Below the pieces are notes generated by a model, which did not search any database, had not been told where the DNA came from, and saw only the letters and a program-made list of their open reading frames with translations. The position numbers were made by a program, and so were the translations under genes. A DNA stretch of 64,000 nt from Truepera sp965215315 (lineage in GTDB: Bacteria; Deinococcota; Deinococci; Deinococcales; Trueperaceae), in the NCBI GenBank assembly GCA_965215315.1, contig CBDCDB010000004.1, positions 1-64,000 of the forward strand. Direction: 5' to 3'. This document shows positions 54,972-63,300 of this stretch, in pieces; the first letter of the stretch is position 1; every line of letters starts with the position of its first letter.

Positions 54972-55944
54972 TTAGACGGCGGTTGCTCCAAGCAGCTCGA
55001 GTGCTTGGGTAACAGCTTTGCGGAGGTCTCTGAGGGCATCGTAGCAACGCCTTGGGAGGAGCCAAGCCTTGAGCCGTTTCCAAAGACATTCGATGAGATT
55101 GAAGTGTGGGCAATAAGGCGGCAGAAAGCGTAGATAGAGTCCCTGAGCTTCCCAAGCAGCACGTTTGGATTGAACCATTTTAGCGCGGTGAAAAGTAGCG
55201 TTATCCAGAACCACAACACTCAAGCTGTCAGGCGAACAGCTATCAGCGAGGTGTTCTAAGAAGGCTAGGACATTGGCACTTCTGACCGATGTTTCTAAAG
55301 CTTCGTAGTGAAGCGTTTGCCTTGCTCCATAAACTTCGAGCGCACCGATAAGGTTAAGTCGTCCGTGACTGCGAACTAGGCCCAACGGGCCGGGCTTTGC
55401 CCGTTCTATCTCCAGCGTGTCGGAACTGCTAATGTGGTGTGACCAGATTTTGCCCAGGTGTACGTTGTGCCCAGCGCCAGACTAAAGCCTACTTCGTCTA
55501 GATAATAAAGCTTCAGCCTTTTTTCTGCCGCCCCCTTTTAAGCGTGTCTAAACCCGCTCGGTGCTGCTGTTCAAGCTCAGGGTCTACCGTTTTACAGGGC
55601 ACGTAGCGCGTCCTTTTCCAGACATAGCCCAAGCGGTTGAGGTGCTGGCGTATCGCTTCAGCTGTGACCTTTATGTTGAATTTCCCAGCTATCTCAGCGG
55701 CAAGCTGCGAGGCTGTCCAGCTCCGTTCTTCAGCAAGGTATAGGGCCAGTTGGGTTCTTATTTCGTCCGTAATCAAAGGAGCTTGTCCCGGCGCTGTGCC
55801 GTCGCCCAGACCTGCCACGCCTTGCTGTTGCCACCTTTTCAGATCGCGCCTGATACTTTCTTCGCCTCGGCCCAAGTAAGCAGCTAGCTTCGGCACACGC
55901 CAGCCTTGGTTCGATAACCGTAGAACACTGGCTCGCAGACGCAC
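54972..55944 (-). pseudogene. IS630-family transposase, frameshifted and carrying a 35-bp insert
   Basis: The N-terminal frame (from 55944) encodes LRLSNQGWRVPKLAAYLGRG and KFNIKVTAEAIRQHLNRLGY to QKK. A -1 shift at an A6 run (55519-55524) continues RLKLYYLDEVGFSLALGTTY with the first Asp. A small insert at 55373-55407 then breaks the frame. After it comes SHGRLNLIGALEVYGARQTL, the second Asp in VVVLDNATFH and Glu in NLIECLWKRLKAW. The A6 shift could be programmed; the insert should inactivate it. Confidence 0.78.
55373..55407 (-). repeat. Mini-insert, copy 1 (35 bp)
   Basis: On the minus strand it reads AGAACGGGCAAAGCCCGGCC, then CGTTGGGCCTAGTTC. It shares GAACGGGCAA and GGCCCGTTGGGCCTAGTTC with the insert at 56317-56357. 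It sits in the catalytic domain of an IS630 transposase and disrupts its frame. AACGGGC and GCCCGTT can pair. Confidence 0.68.
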
Positions 55945-56316
55945 CTTGGGCTTGAAGTGGGGGCTTTCTCTATCTCTAGCAGCTTTCTGTCTTCTTGCTC
56001 GCTCAGCTCAACATAGAGGGGTTGCATCCCTCAAGTATAGCTTGGGGATACTTAGCTTTGTCCAAGGAGATGAACCAAGCCCACTTAGCCTTCACCTAGC
56101 CAAGGAGAGCAAGTGAGATATGCCTTTATCAAACAGGAGCAATCTAACTACGCCGTGGGGCTGCTCTGCCAGGTGATGTAGGTCTCTAGAAGCGGGTTCT
56201 ATGCGTGGCGGAGAAGGCCAAAAAGTGAGCAGTCGAAGCGAGACGAAGTGCTGACAGAAAGGATGCAGGCGATTCACGCCCCGAGCCGTAGTAATTACGG
56301 CGCTCCTCGGGTTCAC

Positions 56317-56357
56317 CTAGAACGGGCAACCTTCGGCCGGCCCGTTGGGCCTAGTTC
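56317..56357 (+). repeat. Mini-insert, copy 2 (41 bp)
   Basis: It reads CTAGAACGGGCAACCTTCGG, then CCGGCCCGTTGGGCCTAGTTC in two parts. Taking it out joins GTTCAC to GCCGAGCTA, giving the normal VHAEL of IS3 OrfB. It is the same element as at 55373-55407 with a slightly longer middle. Confidence 0.7.
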
Positions 56358-56550
56358 GCCGAGCTATGTGACCAGGGAGTCGGTTGCGGCAAGAAGCGTA
56401 TCGCACGGTTGATGCGGCTAGCAGGGCTGAGGGGAAGGTGCAAGGGGGAGAGTAAGCAGAAACGAAGTAGAACTGACCTGCCTACAGCGAACAATCTCCT
56501 GGGGGGTAAATTCAGTGCGGCAAAGCCTAACGAGGTATGGATGTCTTATA

Positions 56551-57476
56551 TAGCATCTAACGGTTTAGAGGCTACAAAAAGCGTCATTTACCTTGTCATG
56601 GAAAGCACGGTCTAGGTCAGGATGATGTTTAATAAGGGCTTTAATCTGGTTCCATAGCGGCTCGATGAGGTTGAGGTCAGGAGAATAAGGCGGTAGGGCG
56701 AGTAGACGGCAACCGAGCGGCTCGAGTAACTTTTGCAGGGTTGCTTGACGGTGAAATGAGGCGTTATCAAGAATAACGACCTGCCCAGCTTTTAACGTAG
56801 GGATGAGCACCTGCTCAAACCAGGTCTCGACTACCGTGCCGTCGCAGTAACCGGTGAAGGTCATCGGTGCCAAGACCTTACCCTGACACCAGGCGGCAAT
56901 CATCGAGACGCGCTGGGTAAAATGTCCCAGCTTCTCAGCACTGCAGCGTGTACTGAGGCTCCAGCCGTAGCTATAGTCGAGCGTGTTCTCAACGCCAGCT
57001 TCATCGATATACACGCACTTCTCCGGGTCTAGTGTGCTTAGCTCCTGCTCGAAGGCTTGCCGTGCTGCTGGTGAGCGCTCCCGGTAGAGATAGCTCTTCT
57101 TTTACGCGTATAGCCAAGTCGCTTAAGTGCTCTAGAAAACGCCATCGTACTCAGCCTTGCGCCTTGCTCTTGTTGCCACGCTGCCGCCATCTCTGTAAGT
57201 GCGCGGTGCTGCTGCGCTGCGGTAAAAGCCCGCACCTCTGCGGTGTTGCCTAGTACCGCAGGACGCCCGCGATAGTAGTCTGTGTTTGCCGTTACCTTGC
57301 CTGTTTCTGCTCGCAGTTTAAGCCAATCGTCTACCGTGCTCCGGCTGATCTTGAACTGCCGATGTACCTCCGTCTTGCTCAGCCCTTCATCCAAAGCCGC
57401 TAACACGCCTAAGCGTAAGTCTCTACTGTAAGGCGCTCCCATGCCTTCATTGTAGCTTCTTGGCTGTTAGATGCTA
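56551..57476 (-). mobile_element. IS630-family element nested in an IS3 OrfB remnant
   Basis: Perfect terminal inverted repeats TAGCATCTAAC (56551 and, inverted, to 57476), with further matching bases inside, are flanked by TA on both sides. Excising the element and one TA joins ATGTCTTAT to ATCACCTAC, recreating MSYITYL of the host transposase exactly. Confidence 0.85.
56565..57442 (-). pseudogene. IS630-family transposase in two frames
   Basis: The N-terminal frame (from 57442) reads MGAPYSRDLRLGVLAALDEG, LSKTEVHRQFKISRSTVDDW and FSRALKRLGYTRK. A net +1 change near 57100 leads to KSYLYRERSPAARQAFEQEL. The DDE core follows, with D in CVYIDEAGVENTLDYSYGWS, D in VILDNASFHRQATLQK and E in PDLNLIEPLWNQIKALI. 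The extra base is in the run AAAA. Confidence 0.78.
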
Positions 57477-57620
57477 TATCACCTACTTGCGGACTCAAGA
57501 AGGCTAGCTCTATTTGGCGGGGGTACTCGACGCCTTCATGAGACAGGTAGTCGGTTGGGCGACGACCGAAGAAAGTCCCCGTTGGAATTGGAAGGGGTTG
57601 AACGGACATAACAGTCTAAC

Positions 57621-58510
57621 TCAAGCGGCTAGCCTTTCCAAGCTCTGAGCCTCGAAATCGTTGGGACATTGATAGCTGAGACTGCTGTGGAGCCGCCAGC
57701 TGTTGTAGTACATCAGGATGAAATCACAAATGGCGGTCCGAGCCTGCTCCCGGGTAGCGAAGGTTGTTTGGTAAACCAGCTCTTTTTTGAGGGTTGCGAA
57801 GAAGCTCTCGATAGATATAGGCGTTATCCAGGCACGCACCCGTACCGGTGAAGCTCGCTCTCATACCTGCAGCCGTCAACGCCCGGGTGTAGGCGGTGGA
57901 CGTATATTGACTGCCCTTGTCTTGGGCAAAACGGCACCTTCCGGGCCTGCCCGCTATCACTATGGTGGATCAAACCCCGACACGGCGCCCTGTTCTGGCC
58001 ATACGTAGTGCCTAAATAACGAGATCAGTTTTCATGTGGTCGCTCATGGCGTAGCCGACAATGCGCTTGGAGTAGGCGTCCATCACTGCTGCCAGATAAA
58101 GCCAGCCTTCCTCTGTCTTCACGAAGGTGATATCCGAATACCAGACTTGATTAGCACTGGTGATCTCGGGCTTGGGGACGAGCAAGTTGGCGGTTGCCCG
58201 CAACGTTTGGGGCGTTTTGCGCCGCTGATACTTGCGCTTGGGCAAGGCGTAAATGCCCGCTTGACGCATAAGTCTTTTAACCCGTTTCAAGGAGCAAATG
58301 ATCCCACGCTTTTTCAGCTCGGCGTGGATCCGCGGACTGCCATAGCGTTTGCTGCTTGCGTCAAAGATGTCGGTGATCTGCTCTAGCAGCGCAGCGGCGT
58401 CCCGCTCGCACTTCAAAGGGTCCCGACCTCTTCGGGACAAGTGATCATAAAACCCACTCCGCGACGCCTCCATTACCCTACACAGCAGCACAACTGGGTA
58501 AAAAAGGTGC
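57621..58510 (-). pseudogene. IS3-family transposase OrfB with a 37-bp insert and a 4-bp duplication
   Basis: The first part reads CRVMEASRSGFYDHLSRRGR, then RYGSPRIHAELKKRGIICSL and NQVWYSDITFVKTEEGWLYL with the first Asp, to MKTDLVI and a stop. Further on GLIHHSD is separated from KGSQYTSTAY by 37 bases (57920-57956). ACLDNAYI is separated from ESFFATLKKELVYQTTFAT by a duplicated TATC. With these removed the DDE core would be complete apart from the stop after DLVI. Confidence 0.75.
57920..57956 (-). repeat. 37-bp insert in a transposase active-site region
   Basis: It separates the HHSD of an IS3 core from its KGSQYTS. Its outer bases are GGGCA/TGCCC-rich and its centre has GGCCC and TTTTGCCC, resembling the mini-inserts at 55373 and 56317 without being a clear copy. 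Confidence 0.5.
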
Positions 58511-58532
58511 TGGTCGGCGATAAACCCAAACT

Positions 58533-58823
58533 TTACTTCTGGTTCGAAGCTTCGTAGGCGCTCGCCTTTTTTAGGATCTCGTTCTCCATTTGCAGTTGCT
58601 TGAGTTCAGCCCGTAGTCGCCTGAGTTCCGCTTCAGCCTCCGTCGGTTGCGCCTGCTTGTGCTCTGGATCGAGCTTCCCCTGACGATACTGACGCACCCA
58701 ACGCGTGATGTTGCTATCAGGAACCCCAAGACGTTGACTCGCCTCAGCTACGCTGTAACCCTGTTCAGCAACGAGTTTCGCCGCGTCGATCTTGAAGACC
58801 ATGTCGTACTGCCTTTTATTCAT
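58533..58823 (-). CDS. IS3-family transposase OrfA (fourth lineage)
   Basis: From ATG 58823 (MNKRQYDMVFKIDAAKLVAE), with AAAGGGAG upstream, comes a helix-turn-helix (YSVAEASQRLGVPDSNITRW) and a zipper (AELRRLRAELKQLQMENEIL) ending KKASAYEASNQK. The gene is open, but its orfB partner is broken, so the product could only act on other copies. Confidence 0.78.
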   Translation of the reverse strand: MNKRQYDMVFKIDAAKLVAEQGYSVAEASQRLGVPDSNITRWVRQYRQGKLDPEHKQAQPTEAEAELRRLRAELKQLQMENEILKKASAYEASNQK

Positions 58824-58988
58824 GACAACTCCCTTTCGGAGCATTCTGCTCCTTCGTTCGTTGTCCGTTAAGATCTACCTGATTCCAGTTGTTACGCCAA
58901 AAAGTAGCACTTTAGCCATCGGTGTAAGAACACCGTCTGTTACACCTCATCAGCTTTTCGGTTACAGTTTGGGATGAAATGTCAACAT

Positions 58989-59156
58989 AACCCAGCTGCC
59001 TCCGAAACGGTGTAACCCTCTTCCTCTATAAGCTTGACCGCGTCAACCTTAAACGCCCTCGGGTCGTGCCTGACAACTCGGTCACCTTCGGCCGTAAGGG
59101 TCTCCTTGGCAGGATTCTAGACCCTGCTGTTTGTCCAAGCAAATGAACCAAGGCCA
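58989..59156 (-). pseudogene. IS3-family OrfA N-terminal remnant with terminal repeat
   Basis: The frame reads GDRVVRHDPRAFKVDAVKLI then EEEGYTVSEAAG before running into foreign DNA near 58989. Upstream is a TGGCCTTGGTTCATTTGCTT end that resembles the TGGGCTTGGTT repeat at 53672 and 63398. It is the left end of a lost relative of those elements. Confidence 0.6.
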
Positions 59157-59264
59157 CCGTCTGCACAGCGCCCTTTTGTCAGGTCGCGCAGGTAGCGCCG
59201 TTCGTACAACGACCGGATGTCCTTGGCGTGATGAACAATCCCGGCAGTCTCGAGTGTTCACTTC

Positions 59265-59306
59265 TTGACACCATCTATCATTGGTAGTATTCTATCACTG
59301 GTAGAT
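59265..59306 (+). promoter_or_regulatory. Promoter and palindromic operator of the TetR gene
   Basis: TTGACA (59265-59270) and TATTCT (59288-59293) are 17 bp apart. Overlapping them is an imperfect palindrome, ATCTATCATTGGTAG then TATC-type half ending TGGTAGAT (59273-59306), with 12 of 15 positions symmetric. It lies 18 bp before the TetR start, a normal autorepression layout. Confidence 0.65.
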
Positions 59307-59323
59307 AACTAAAGGGGGTGGTA

Positions 59324-59926
59324 ATGCTAACCATAACGCGCAGAGAGCGTCAACGGCTCGCAAACAGAGAGGGAATTTTAGACGCTGCTTTAGCTATTGC
59401 CGAGCGCGAAAGTTGGTCAGCGGTAACAATTCGCAAGATAGCCGACGAAATCGACTACACCTCGCCCATCATCTACCAGCACTTCAGCAATAAGGAGGCG
59501 GCGCTCCAAGCGCTTATTGAACGGGGCTTCACTGACCTCGAGGCGTCCATGCGCCGCGCACTGACGGGCGATGACCCCGAGATGCGGTTGCTGGCGCTGG
59601 GCCGGGCGTATGTGCACTTTGCCCGCGACCACCGCCGCCTCTATGAACTGATGCATGGGCTGGGCGGCGTGGCCCTCGAGCCGTCCGAACGCACCGCGGC
59701 GGCGGGGGGCGTTATCGCTCTATCAATCGAGGCGATTCAAGCTTGGGCACAGGAGCGGGGCGCAACTCTAGATGACTTTTACGCCGCAAGCGAAACGTCG
59801 TGGGGCGTGCTGCACGGCATGACGACGCTCGGGATGCTGCCCGACATCGGCTTTGAGCGGGCAGAACAGTTAGCAGTAGAGGCACTGCGCGCCCTGCTTC
59901 AGTACTGGGAGAACCTTATGACCTAA
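59324..59926 (+). CDS. TetR/AcrR-family transcriptional regulator
   Basis: A 200-residue repressor. ATG 59324 has AAAGGGGG upstream. The N-terminal helix-turn-helix (WSAVTIRKIADEIDYTSPII then YQHFSNKEAALQALIERGF) is canonical. The C-terminal ligand domain has LYELMHGLGGVALEPSERTA and LHGMTTLGMLPDIGFERAEQ, as in TetR_C_13-like (WHG-type) regulators. It probably binds the palindrome at 59273-59306. The downstream secreted SnoaL-like gene is a possible target. Confidence 0.87.
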   Translation: MLTITRRERQRLANREGILDAALAIAERESWSAVTIRKIADEIDYTSPIIYQHFSNKEAALQALIERGFTDLEASMRRALTGDDPEMRLLALGRAYVHFARDHRRLYELMHGLGGVALEPSERTAAAGGVIALSIEAIQAWAQERGATLDDFYAASETSWGVLHGMTTLGMLPDIGFERAEQLAVEALRALLQYWENLMT

Positions 59927-60110
59927 TTTTTTTGTTATGTGCCTATCGCCGATAAATTAGCTATCAATAGTACAGACGAAGTTATGGAGGTCATAGCAGT
60001 GTAGTCTTCTTACCAAATTCGTAAACGACTTTTATAGACATTTGCCGTACAAGTTCAGACCTTGACAACCTCTTACTTTCACCCTCTCGCTACCTTTAGA
60101 AGGAGCATTC

Positions 60111-60662
60111 ATGAACACGTTCAACCCCTTTAAGCTTTTTACCTTAGCCACCTTCGCTTTACTCATTTCGCTCAGCGCTTCTACCAGTGCTCAGGAAAGT
60201 CCTATTGGACCGATTACCCCAGCAACCCCGCCGACCCCGGCGCGCTCAGTCCCCGCGGTCGTACAAGCATGGAGGGACGCCTGGAACACCGGCGACGCAG
60301 AGGCGATGAGCGAGCTGTTTACCGAGGACGGCGTGTATCAAGACTTCGCGTTTCAGGCGCAGGTCGAAGGCAGAGAGGGCGTCGCGGCCTGGGTTGAGCT
60401 GACGGTTCAAAACATTCCTGGCACTCAAGTCGAGATTATCGAAGCCTTTAGAGCGGGCGACCGAATCACGGTGAAGTGGGTGTTTAGCGGCACGCCTGAG
60501 CGCCTGGGACCCATCGAAGGAACTGGGGCATCCTTTTCAGTCCCGGCTGTGTCGGTCTTGGAGTTGAAAGGCAATCTGATCGCTCGCTTAGGTGATTACT
60601 ACAACCGCGCCGATGTCCTGGGGCAACTCGGCTATCCCGACCCCTTTGCCAACCCTCAATAA
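60111..60662 (+). CDS. Secreted SnoaL-like protein
   Basis: A 183-residue protein with signal peptide (FKLFTLATFALLISLSASTS, cut near AQES), a Pro-rich linker (PITPATPPTPARSVP) and one SnoaL-like domain. The domain shows VQAWRDAWNTGDAEAMSELF, TEDGVYQDFAFQAQVEGREG and LIARLGDYYNRADVLGQLGY. AGAAGGAG precedes the ATG. It is a different branch from the WYGP[AS]GIG proteins. Function is unknown; the export signal argues for a periplasmic or external role. Confidence 0.82.
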   Translation: MNTFNPFKLFTLATFALLISLSASTSAQESPIGPITPATPPTPARSVPAVVQAWRDAWNTGDAEAMSELFTEDGVYQDFAFQAQVEGREGVAAWVELTVQNIPGTQVEIIEAFRAGDRITVKWVFSGTPERLGPIEGTGASFSVPAVSVLELKGNLIARLGDYYNRADVLGQLGYPDPFANPQ

Positions 60663-60889
60663 GGTTCAAAATCTAAAGCTCACACACTTCACGGAGACGT
60701 TCCGAGATTCGCAGCTTTTCTCCTCAGACGCGTAGCCAGCAAAAGCGGTGCGACTGGCGAAGCGCATCCACTCGCCAGCCTCTCCGGGGTATGGCGAGAT
60801 GAACCACCTGCCGATAAAGACCTCCTGCTAGAACGATCCCTTGACCGAGACGTTGATCTATAGGTGACCTACCTGCTTGATACTGACAT

Positions 60890-61249
60890 ACGGGTGCAGT
60901 CGCCTGGGGCGCGCGGGCACACGCAGAGCTACGCGCTTCGGGTGTTACCCGTCAGCACCGCATTGTCAGCGTCTCGGATTTCCTCTCACCACAAGAGTTG
61001 CAAATTGCTCAGCTAGCCGCCGAAGGTTTGTCTAACGGCGACAGCGGGCAGCAACTTTATTTATCACCCCGCACGGTTGCCTCGCACCTGCACCGGGTTT
61101 TTCCAAGACTAGGGATAACCTCGCGCCACCAGCTGACCGATACATTAACTGTTATAGGTCATTCTCATAGCGCGACCTCGAGCGGCTACCTGATAGCCTC
61201 GAGTCGCCCCCTGAAATCCAACTCGGTTAAGCGGCTTATATTACGATAA
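60890..61249 (+). pseudogene. LuxR-type regulator C-terminal remnant
   Basis: The frame from about 60980 reads LSPQELQIAQLAAEGLSNGD then QQLYLSPRTVASHLHRVFPR, a LuxR helix-turn-helix close to those of large AAA/TPR LuxR proteins. Just before it another frame has the ARAHAELRASG stretch that precedes the HTH in such proteins. The sensor part is missing, so this is a relic. Confidence 0.6.
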
Positions 61250-61385
61250 GGTGTTATTATCGTAATATTAATGAGTGTAGTATGTAAGAGGCGATATTTG
61301 GCGAAAAGTGATGTTTCTTACGTTATCCAGCTGTAAACTACTGAAATTGAAGTAAGATTTGCAATTTTATGTAAGGAGAAACTAA

Positions 61386-61631
61386 ATGGACAAGGCTACA
61401 GTTACTGGAAAAGGGCAGATTACACTTCCCCGGCGTATCCGTGAGATACTGAATATCGAAACAGGTGACAAACTACTCTTCAATATCGAGGACGGCGAGC
61501 TGCGTGTAAGGGTCATGCACGGTCGTAAGGTCGGTGAGCTGTTCGCCTCGCTGCCTGGGGTCGAAGCTTACGCCGGGGAAGACGCCGAATATCGGGCGGC
61601 TCGAGCCGGATTTGTAGACGATCAACCGTGA
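61386..61631 (+). CDS. AbrB/VapB-type antitoxin
   Basis: An 81-residue protein starting MDKATVTGKGQITLPRRIRE. The swapped-hairpin AbrB/SpoVT DNA-binding domain continues ILNIETGDKLLFNIEDGELR. The C-terminal tail (AGEDAEYRAARAGFVDDQP) is the likely toxin-binding part. AAGGAG precedes the ATG. Its stop overlaps the toxin GTG by four bases. It should repress the operon that also encodes VapC and the recombinase. Confidence 0.85.
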   Translation: MDKATVTGKGQITLPRRIREILNIETGDKLLFNIEDGELRVRVMHGRKVGELFASLPGVEAYAGEDAEYRAARAGFVDDQP

Positions 61632-62059
61632 CCTTCATCGACGCCAATGTGCTGCTAAGGTTTTTGACCAAGCAGCCGTTAGAGCAAGCCGAGCAAGCCA
61701 GGGACATCTTCGAACGAGGTCAGCGTTTGGAGTTCAATCTCGTCATCGAGCCCTTAACATTAGCCGAGGTCATCTATGTGCTGCTCGGTGTCTACGGCTA
61801 TAGCCATGAACGGGTTAAAAATGAACTCCTTGCCCTCCTAAGTACCGAGGTTGTGCGGTTCGAGACGGCGGGACTTGAGCGAGCAGCTATCGACGCGCTC
61901 TCAAAGTTGAGTCCCAAGCTGGACTTCCCCGACACCTACCTGGCGGCTAGGGCACACTTAAGTGGCGGTCAGGTCGTGTCTTTTGACAAAGGCTTTAAGG
62001 CGCTCACGGTGGACTGGCTTAATCCAGATGGTAATGCGGAGGACCAAGTACATGACTGA
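61628..62059 (+). CDS. vapC: VapC-type PIN-domain toxin
   Basis: A 143-residue PIN ribonuclease with GTG start. The first Asp is in TFIDANVLLRFLTKQP, the Glu in EPLTLAEVIYVLLGVYGYSH, and the late acidic sites in LSPKLDFPDTYLAARAHLSG and VSFDKGFKAL. All four expected acidic residues are present, so it appears active. The last eight bases overlap the recombinase start (ATGACTGA). Confidence 0.87.
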   Translation: MTFIDANVLLRFLTKQPLEQAEQARDIFERGQRLEFNLVIEPLTLAEVIYVLLGVYGYSHERVKNELLALLSTEVVRFETAGLERAAIDALSKLSPKLDFPDTYLAARAHLSGGQVVSFDKGFKALTVDWLNPDGNAEDQVHD

Positions 62060-63077
62060 CCTCGTTTACGCCCGCGACACCTGGAAGGACTGGTCAGCAC
62101 TGTCTGAGGGAGAACGCAAACTCAGAGCAGCGAAAGCGATCCAGGCCGAGAACCACGACGACCTCTGGCTGCTGACGTTGGCGTACTTGCAGTTCAAAGG
62201 CAAGAAAGGCACGAGTATCAGTGAGCACACCCTCCGGGCATACCGAAGAGGCGTACTCGATTACCTTATATATAGTGGAGGGGCGGACATCTTAAGAGTC
62301 TTACCCGACGAAGCGCAGACGTATGTGCGGCTACTCGAGCAAGGTACGGGAGAGGTCAAGCCCAAGTCGCCTGCGACGGTACAACTCCGAGCCGTCGCTG
62401 CCAGACGTTTTTATCAGGCTTTGCAGTGGTGCAGCTTTGAACTCGAGAACCCCTTCCAAAAGGTGATGGTTCGGCCTGATCCGGTTCGGCCCGAGGAGAA
62501 ACGTACCGAATACTCGCTGACGACCGTCAAAGACCTGATTCAGGCATGCGACACCTTTAACGATCCAGTCTCGAAGGTCGCTATTCTCTTGGCGGTCCTC
62601 TCAGGACTTCGTATCGAAGAGATCGTGACACTAAAGTGGGCGAACGTCGATTTTCGGGAACGGCTGATCCGGGTTCACGGCAAAGGGAAAAAAGTCCGGC
62701 TGGTGCCGCTCGCCACGGCGACCGGGAAAGCCATGAGCGACGTACCACACGCCGGAGATTACGTGCTGATGCGCTACCATGCAAAGACCTGGGCACCGTA
62801 TCAAGCGGCCGGAATTAGAGCCAGGATCAAACGCCTGTGTCTCAAGGCATTTGGGATCAACCCGTTTGAGGGAACACCCAACGGCTATAAAGGCGTCCAT
62901 GCTTTCCGTCATACCTTTGGCGTCGTGATGCAAGAGCAGGTCGGTGCCTTGGAGACCCAGGCACTTTTCGGTCATAACAGCCTCACCACAACGATGCGCT
63001 ACAGCAAAGTGACCTCGCGTAAAGCCTCCGAGCGGGCGAGAAAGGCGCAGGAGGCGTTGGGGGAAAGTGTGGGGTGA
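62052..63077 (+). CDS. Tyrosine-type recombinase/integrase
   Basis: A 341-residue site-specific recombinase starting MTDLVYARDTWKDWSALSEG. The SAM-like N-terminal core-binding domain spans about 25-150. The catalytic domain has Arg in LSGLRIEEIVTLKWANVDF, the beta-hairpin Lys in VHGKGKKVRLVPL, HxxR in VHAFRHTFGVVMQEQ, His in LFGHNSLTTTM and Tyr in RYSKVTSRK. It is translationally coupled to VapC, an uncommon operon. No att repeats were found. It may be part of a small mobile module. Confidence 0.88.
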   Translation: MTDLVYARDTWKDWSALSEGERKLRAAKAIQAENHDDLWLLTLAYLQFKGKKGTSISEHTLRAYRRGVLDYLIYSGGADILRVLPDEAQTYVRLLEQGTGEVKPKSPATVQLRAVAARRFYQALQWCSFELENPFQKVMVRPDPVRPEEKRTEYSLTTVKDLIQACDTFNDPVSKVAILLAVLSGLRIEEIVTLKWANVDFRERLIRVHGKGKKVRLVPLATATGKAMSDVPHAGDYVLMRYHAKTWAPYQAAGIRARIKRLCLKAFGINPFEGTPNGYKGVHAFRHTFGVVMQEQVGALETQALFGHNSLTTTMRYSKVTSRKASERARKAQEALGESVG

Positions 63078-63186
63078 GGGTAAGCGTAAAAGCATTAGCA
63101 TTAGTAACCTTTGGTGCTAGTTGAAGCAGTCATGAACAGGGCTCAGACTATGGGTGTTCAAGCTCATAGGGAGGCTGTTGAGGGTA

Positions 63187-63300
63187 TCAGGAATTTTGTG
63201 TACCCAACTTGTCGAGCAGTCTAGCACCGAAGAGCTGGACAAACCAGTTAAGTGCCTTTTTCCAGTCCCGGATCGGCCTGGTCCATTTCTTTGACACTTG
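63187..63300 (-). pseudogene. IS256-family transposase C-terminal remnant
   Basis: The frame PIIQVSKKWTRPIRDWKKAL then NWFVQLFGARLLDKLGTQNS matches the end of IS256/Mutator-type transposases, whose last helices read like KKWTMPIRNWGLALNQL. The upstream part is cut by the IS3 element starting at 63398 or lost earlier. Confidence 0.68.

Larger units (their letters stand above)
54947..56052 (-). mobile_element. IS630-family element nested in an IS3 element
   Basis: The ends AGTACCCTCAA (54947) and, inverted, AGTATCCCCAAG (closing at 56052) are flanked by TA at 54945-54946 and 56053-54. Removing it leaves CTACTAGCTTTGTCC, one base different from the uninterrupted CTACTAACTTTGTCC of the copy at 63398. 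Confidence 0.8.
53672..56083 (-). mobile_element. IS3-family element (third lineage) interrupted by an IS630 element
   Basis: The ends are inverted repeats TGGGCTTGGTT-(5 bases)-CCTTGGACA, at 53672 and, inverted, closing at 56083. OrfA and a broken orfB fill 53711-54912. An IS630-type element at 54947-56052, flanked by TA, separates the last 29 bp from the rest. A second copy with the same left end starts at 63398. Confidence 0.82.
56114..57560 (+). pseudogene. IS3-family OrfB remnant, interrupted by a 41-bp insert and an IS630 element
   Basis: The left piece reads RYAFIKQEQSNYAVGLLCQV M, a TAG, then VSRSGFYAWRRRPKSEQSKR and SNYGAPRVH. After the 41-bp insert it resumes AELCDQGVGCGKKRIARLMR and AKPNEVWMSYI. 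After the IS630 element it resumes TYLRTQEG, a TAG where Trp is usual, and LYLAGVLDAFMRQVVGWA. The rest of the core is missing. Removing both inserts restores one frame apart from the two amber codons. Confidence 0.78.
57621..58823 (-). mobile_element. IS3-family element (fourth lineage), degenerate
   Basis: OrfA (58533-58823) and a broken orfB (57621-58510) are arranged as in IS3. I could not fix the terminal repeats. Upstream it abuts the remnant of yet another IS3-type orfA at 58989. Confidence 0.68.

Noticed and set aside
57561..58988. Terminal inverted repeats for the fourth-lineage IS3 element
   Set aside because: Candidate ends near 57590 and 58985 align only loosely, so the bounds were left at the genes.
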